Source of the DNA: Candidatus Njordarchaeota archaeon
GTDB taxonomy: Archaea; Asgardarchaeota; Njordarchaeia; Njordarchaeales; Njordarchaeaceae
Reading direction: 5' to 3'
Assembly: GCA_029856615.1 (NCBI GenBank)
Contig: JAHKLF010000082.1
Coordinates: forward strand, 1 to 6,865
Length of the DNA: 6,865 nt
Below, one piece after another: positions 6,744-6,865 of this stretch (the first letter of the stretch is position 1; each line of letters begins with the position of its first letter). The notes under the pieces are model-generated. The model saw only the letters and a program-made list of their open reading frames with translations. It was not told the DNA's origin and did no database searches. Position numbers and translations under genes: made by a program.

Positions 6744-6865
6744 TCACGGAAGCATTACTCCACTCCAAGCTTCAAAAAGATCATGCGGTATGCCTAGTTG
6801 ATCCAATACCTTACCCACAATGTAATCCACTAAATCCATAATTTTCTCGGGCTCATGATAAAACG
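6744..6865 (-). CDS. ubiX: UbiX-type flavin prenyltransferase, C-terminal 39 residues (cut by window edge)
   Basis: Reading the minus strand from the window edge gives a 39-codon open frame ending in TGA at 6746-6744. It begins FYHEPEKIMDLVDYIVGKVL and continues DQLGIPHDL before a short tail. The Phe-Tyr-His-x-Pro start and the (D)LVD-I-GKVLDQLGI helix are the signature C-terminus of UbiX/Pad family flavin prenyltransferases. These join dimethylallyl phosphate to FMN to make prenylated FMN, the cofactor of UbiD-family decarboxylases. In archaea one such decarboxylase acts on anhydromevalonate phosphate, the product of the AcnX enzyme encoded just downstream, so the context fits well. The FMN-binding part and most of the gene lie outside the window. 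The gap to the AcnX small subunit is short (29 nt), suggesting one transcript. Identification rests on a short fragment plus context. Confidence 0.82.
   Translation of the reverse strand, partial: FYHEPEKIMDLVDYIVGKVLDQLGIPHDLFEAWSGVMLP

Overview
This is a compact, AT-rich archaeal window. Every convincing gene lies on the minus strand, so transcription runs from high to low coordinates. Three things point to an archaeon: a gene order that belongs to the archaeal form of the mevalonate pathway (UbiX next to both AcnX subunits), an archaea-typical DUF2070 membrane protein, and short intergenic gaps with GGAGG/GAGGTG-type ribosome binding sites plus a TATA-like promoter. A thermophilic or anaerobic member of the Thermoproteota or a related lineage would fit, but no marker here fixes the taxon.

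Region A (about 6865 to 5058) is an isoprenoid-precursor gene cluster. It starts with the last 39 codons of a UbiX-type flavin prenyltransferase cut by the window edge. The small and large subunits of an AcnX-family dehydratase follow, overlapping by 14 nt. In archaea this enzyme is phosphomevalonate dehydratase, which makes trans-anhydromevalonate 5-phosphate. A UbiD-family decarboxylase, not present here, then needs the prenylated FMN made by UbiX. The same gene string continues, after a 23-nt gap, into a DUF2070 protein: six or so N-terminal membrane helices, a large soluble domain rich in conserved-looking His/Asp motifs, and one C-terminal membrane helix.

Region B (3264 to 3151) is a 114-nt intergenic stretch with a TATA-like element and a strong ribosome binding site. 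It probably starts a separate transcript.

Region C (3150 to 5) holds three closely packed genes: a compact stand-alone GTPase, a protein that resembles the GTPase-associated protein 1 (GAP1) family, and a 472-residue protein I do not recognise. The third has a small beta-rich N-terminus, an alpha/beta middle and a helical, charged C-terminus. GTPase/GAP1 pairs are known from comparative genomics of bacterial NTPase-based conflict and signalling systems, so this looks like a short archaeal version with a possible new third component. It is the most interesting part of the window.

No tRNA, rRNA, CRISPR array, insertion sequence or long repeat was seen. No stretch longer than 300 bases lacks a gene.
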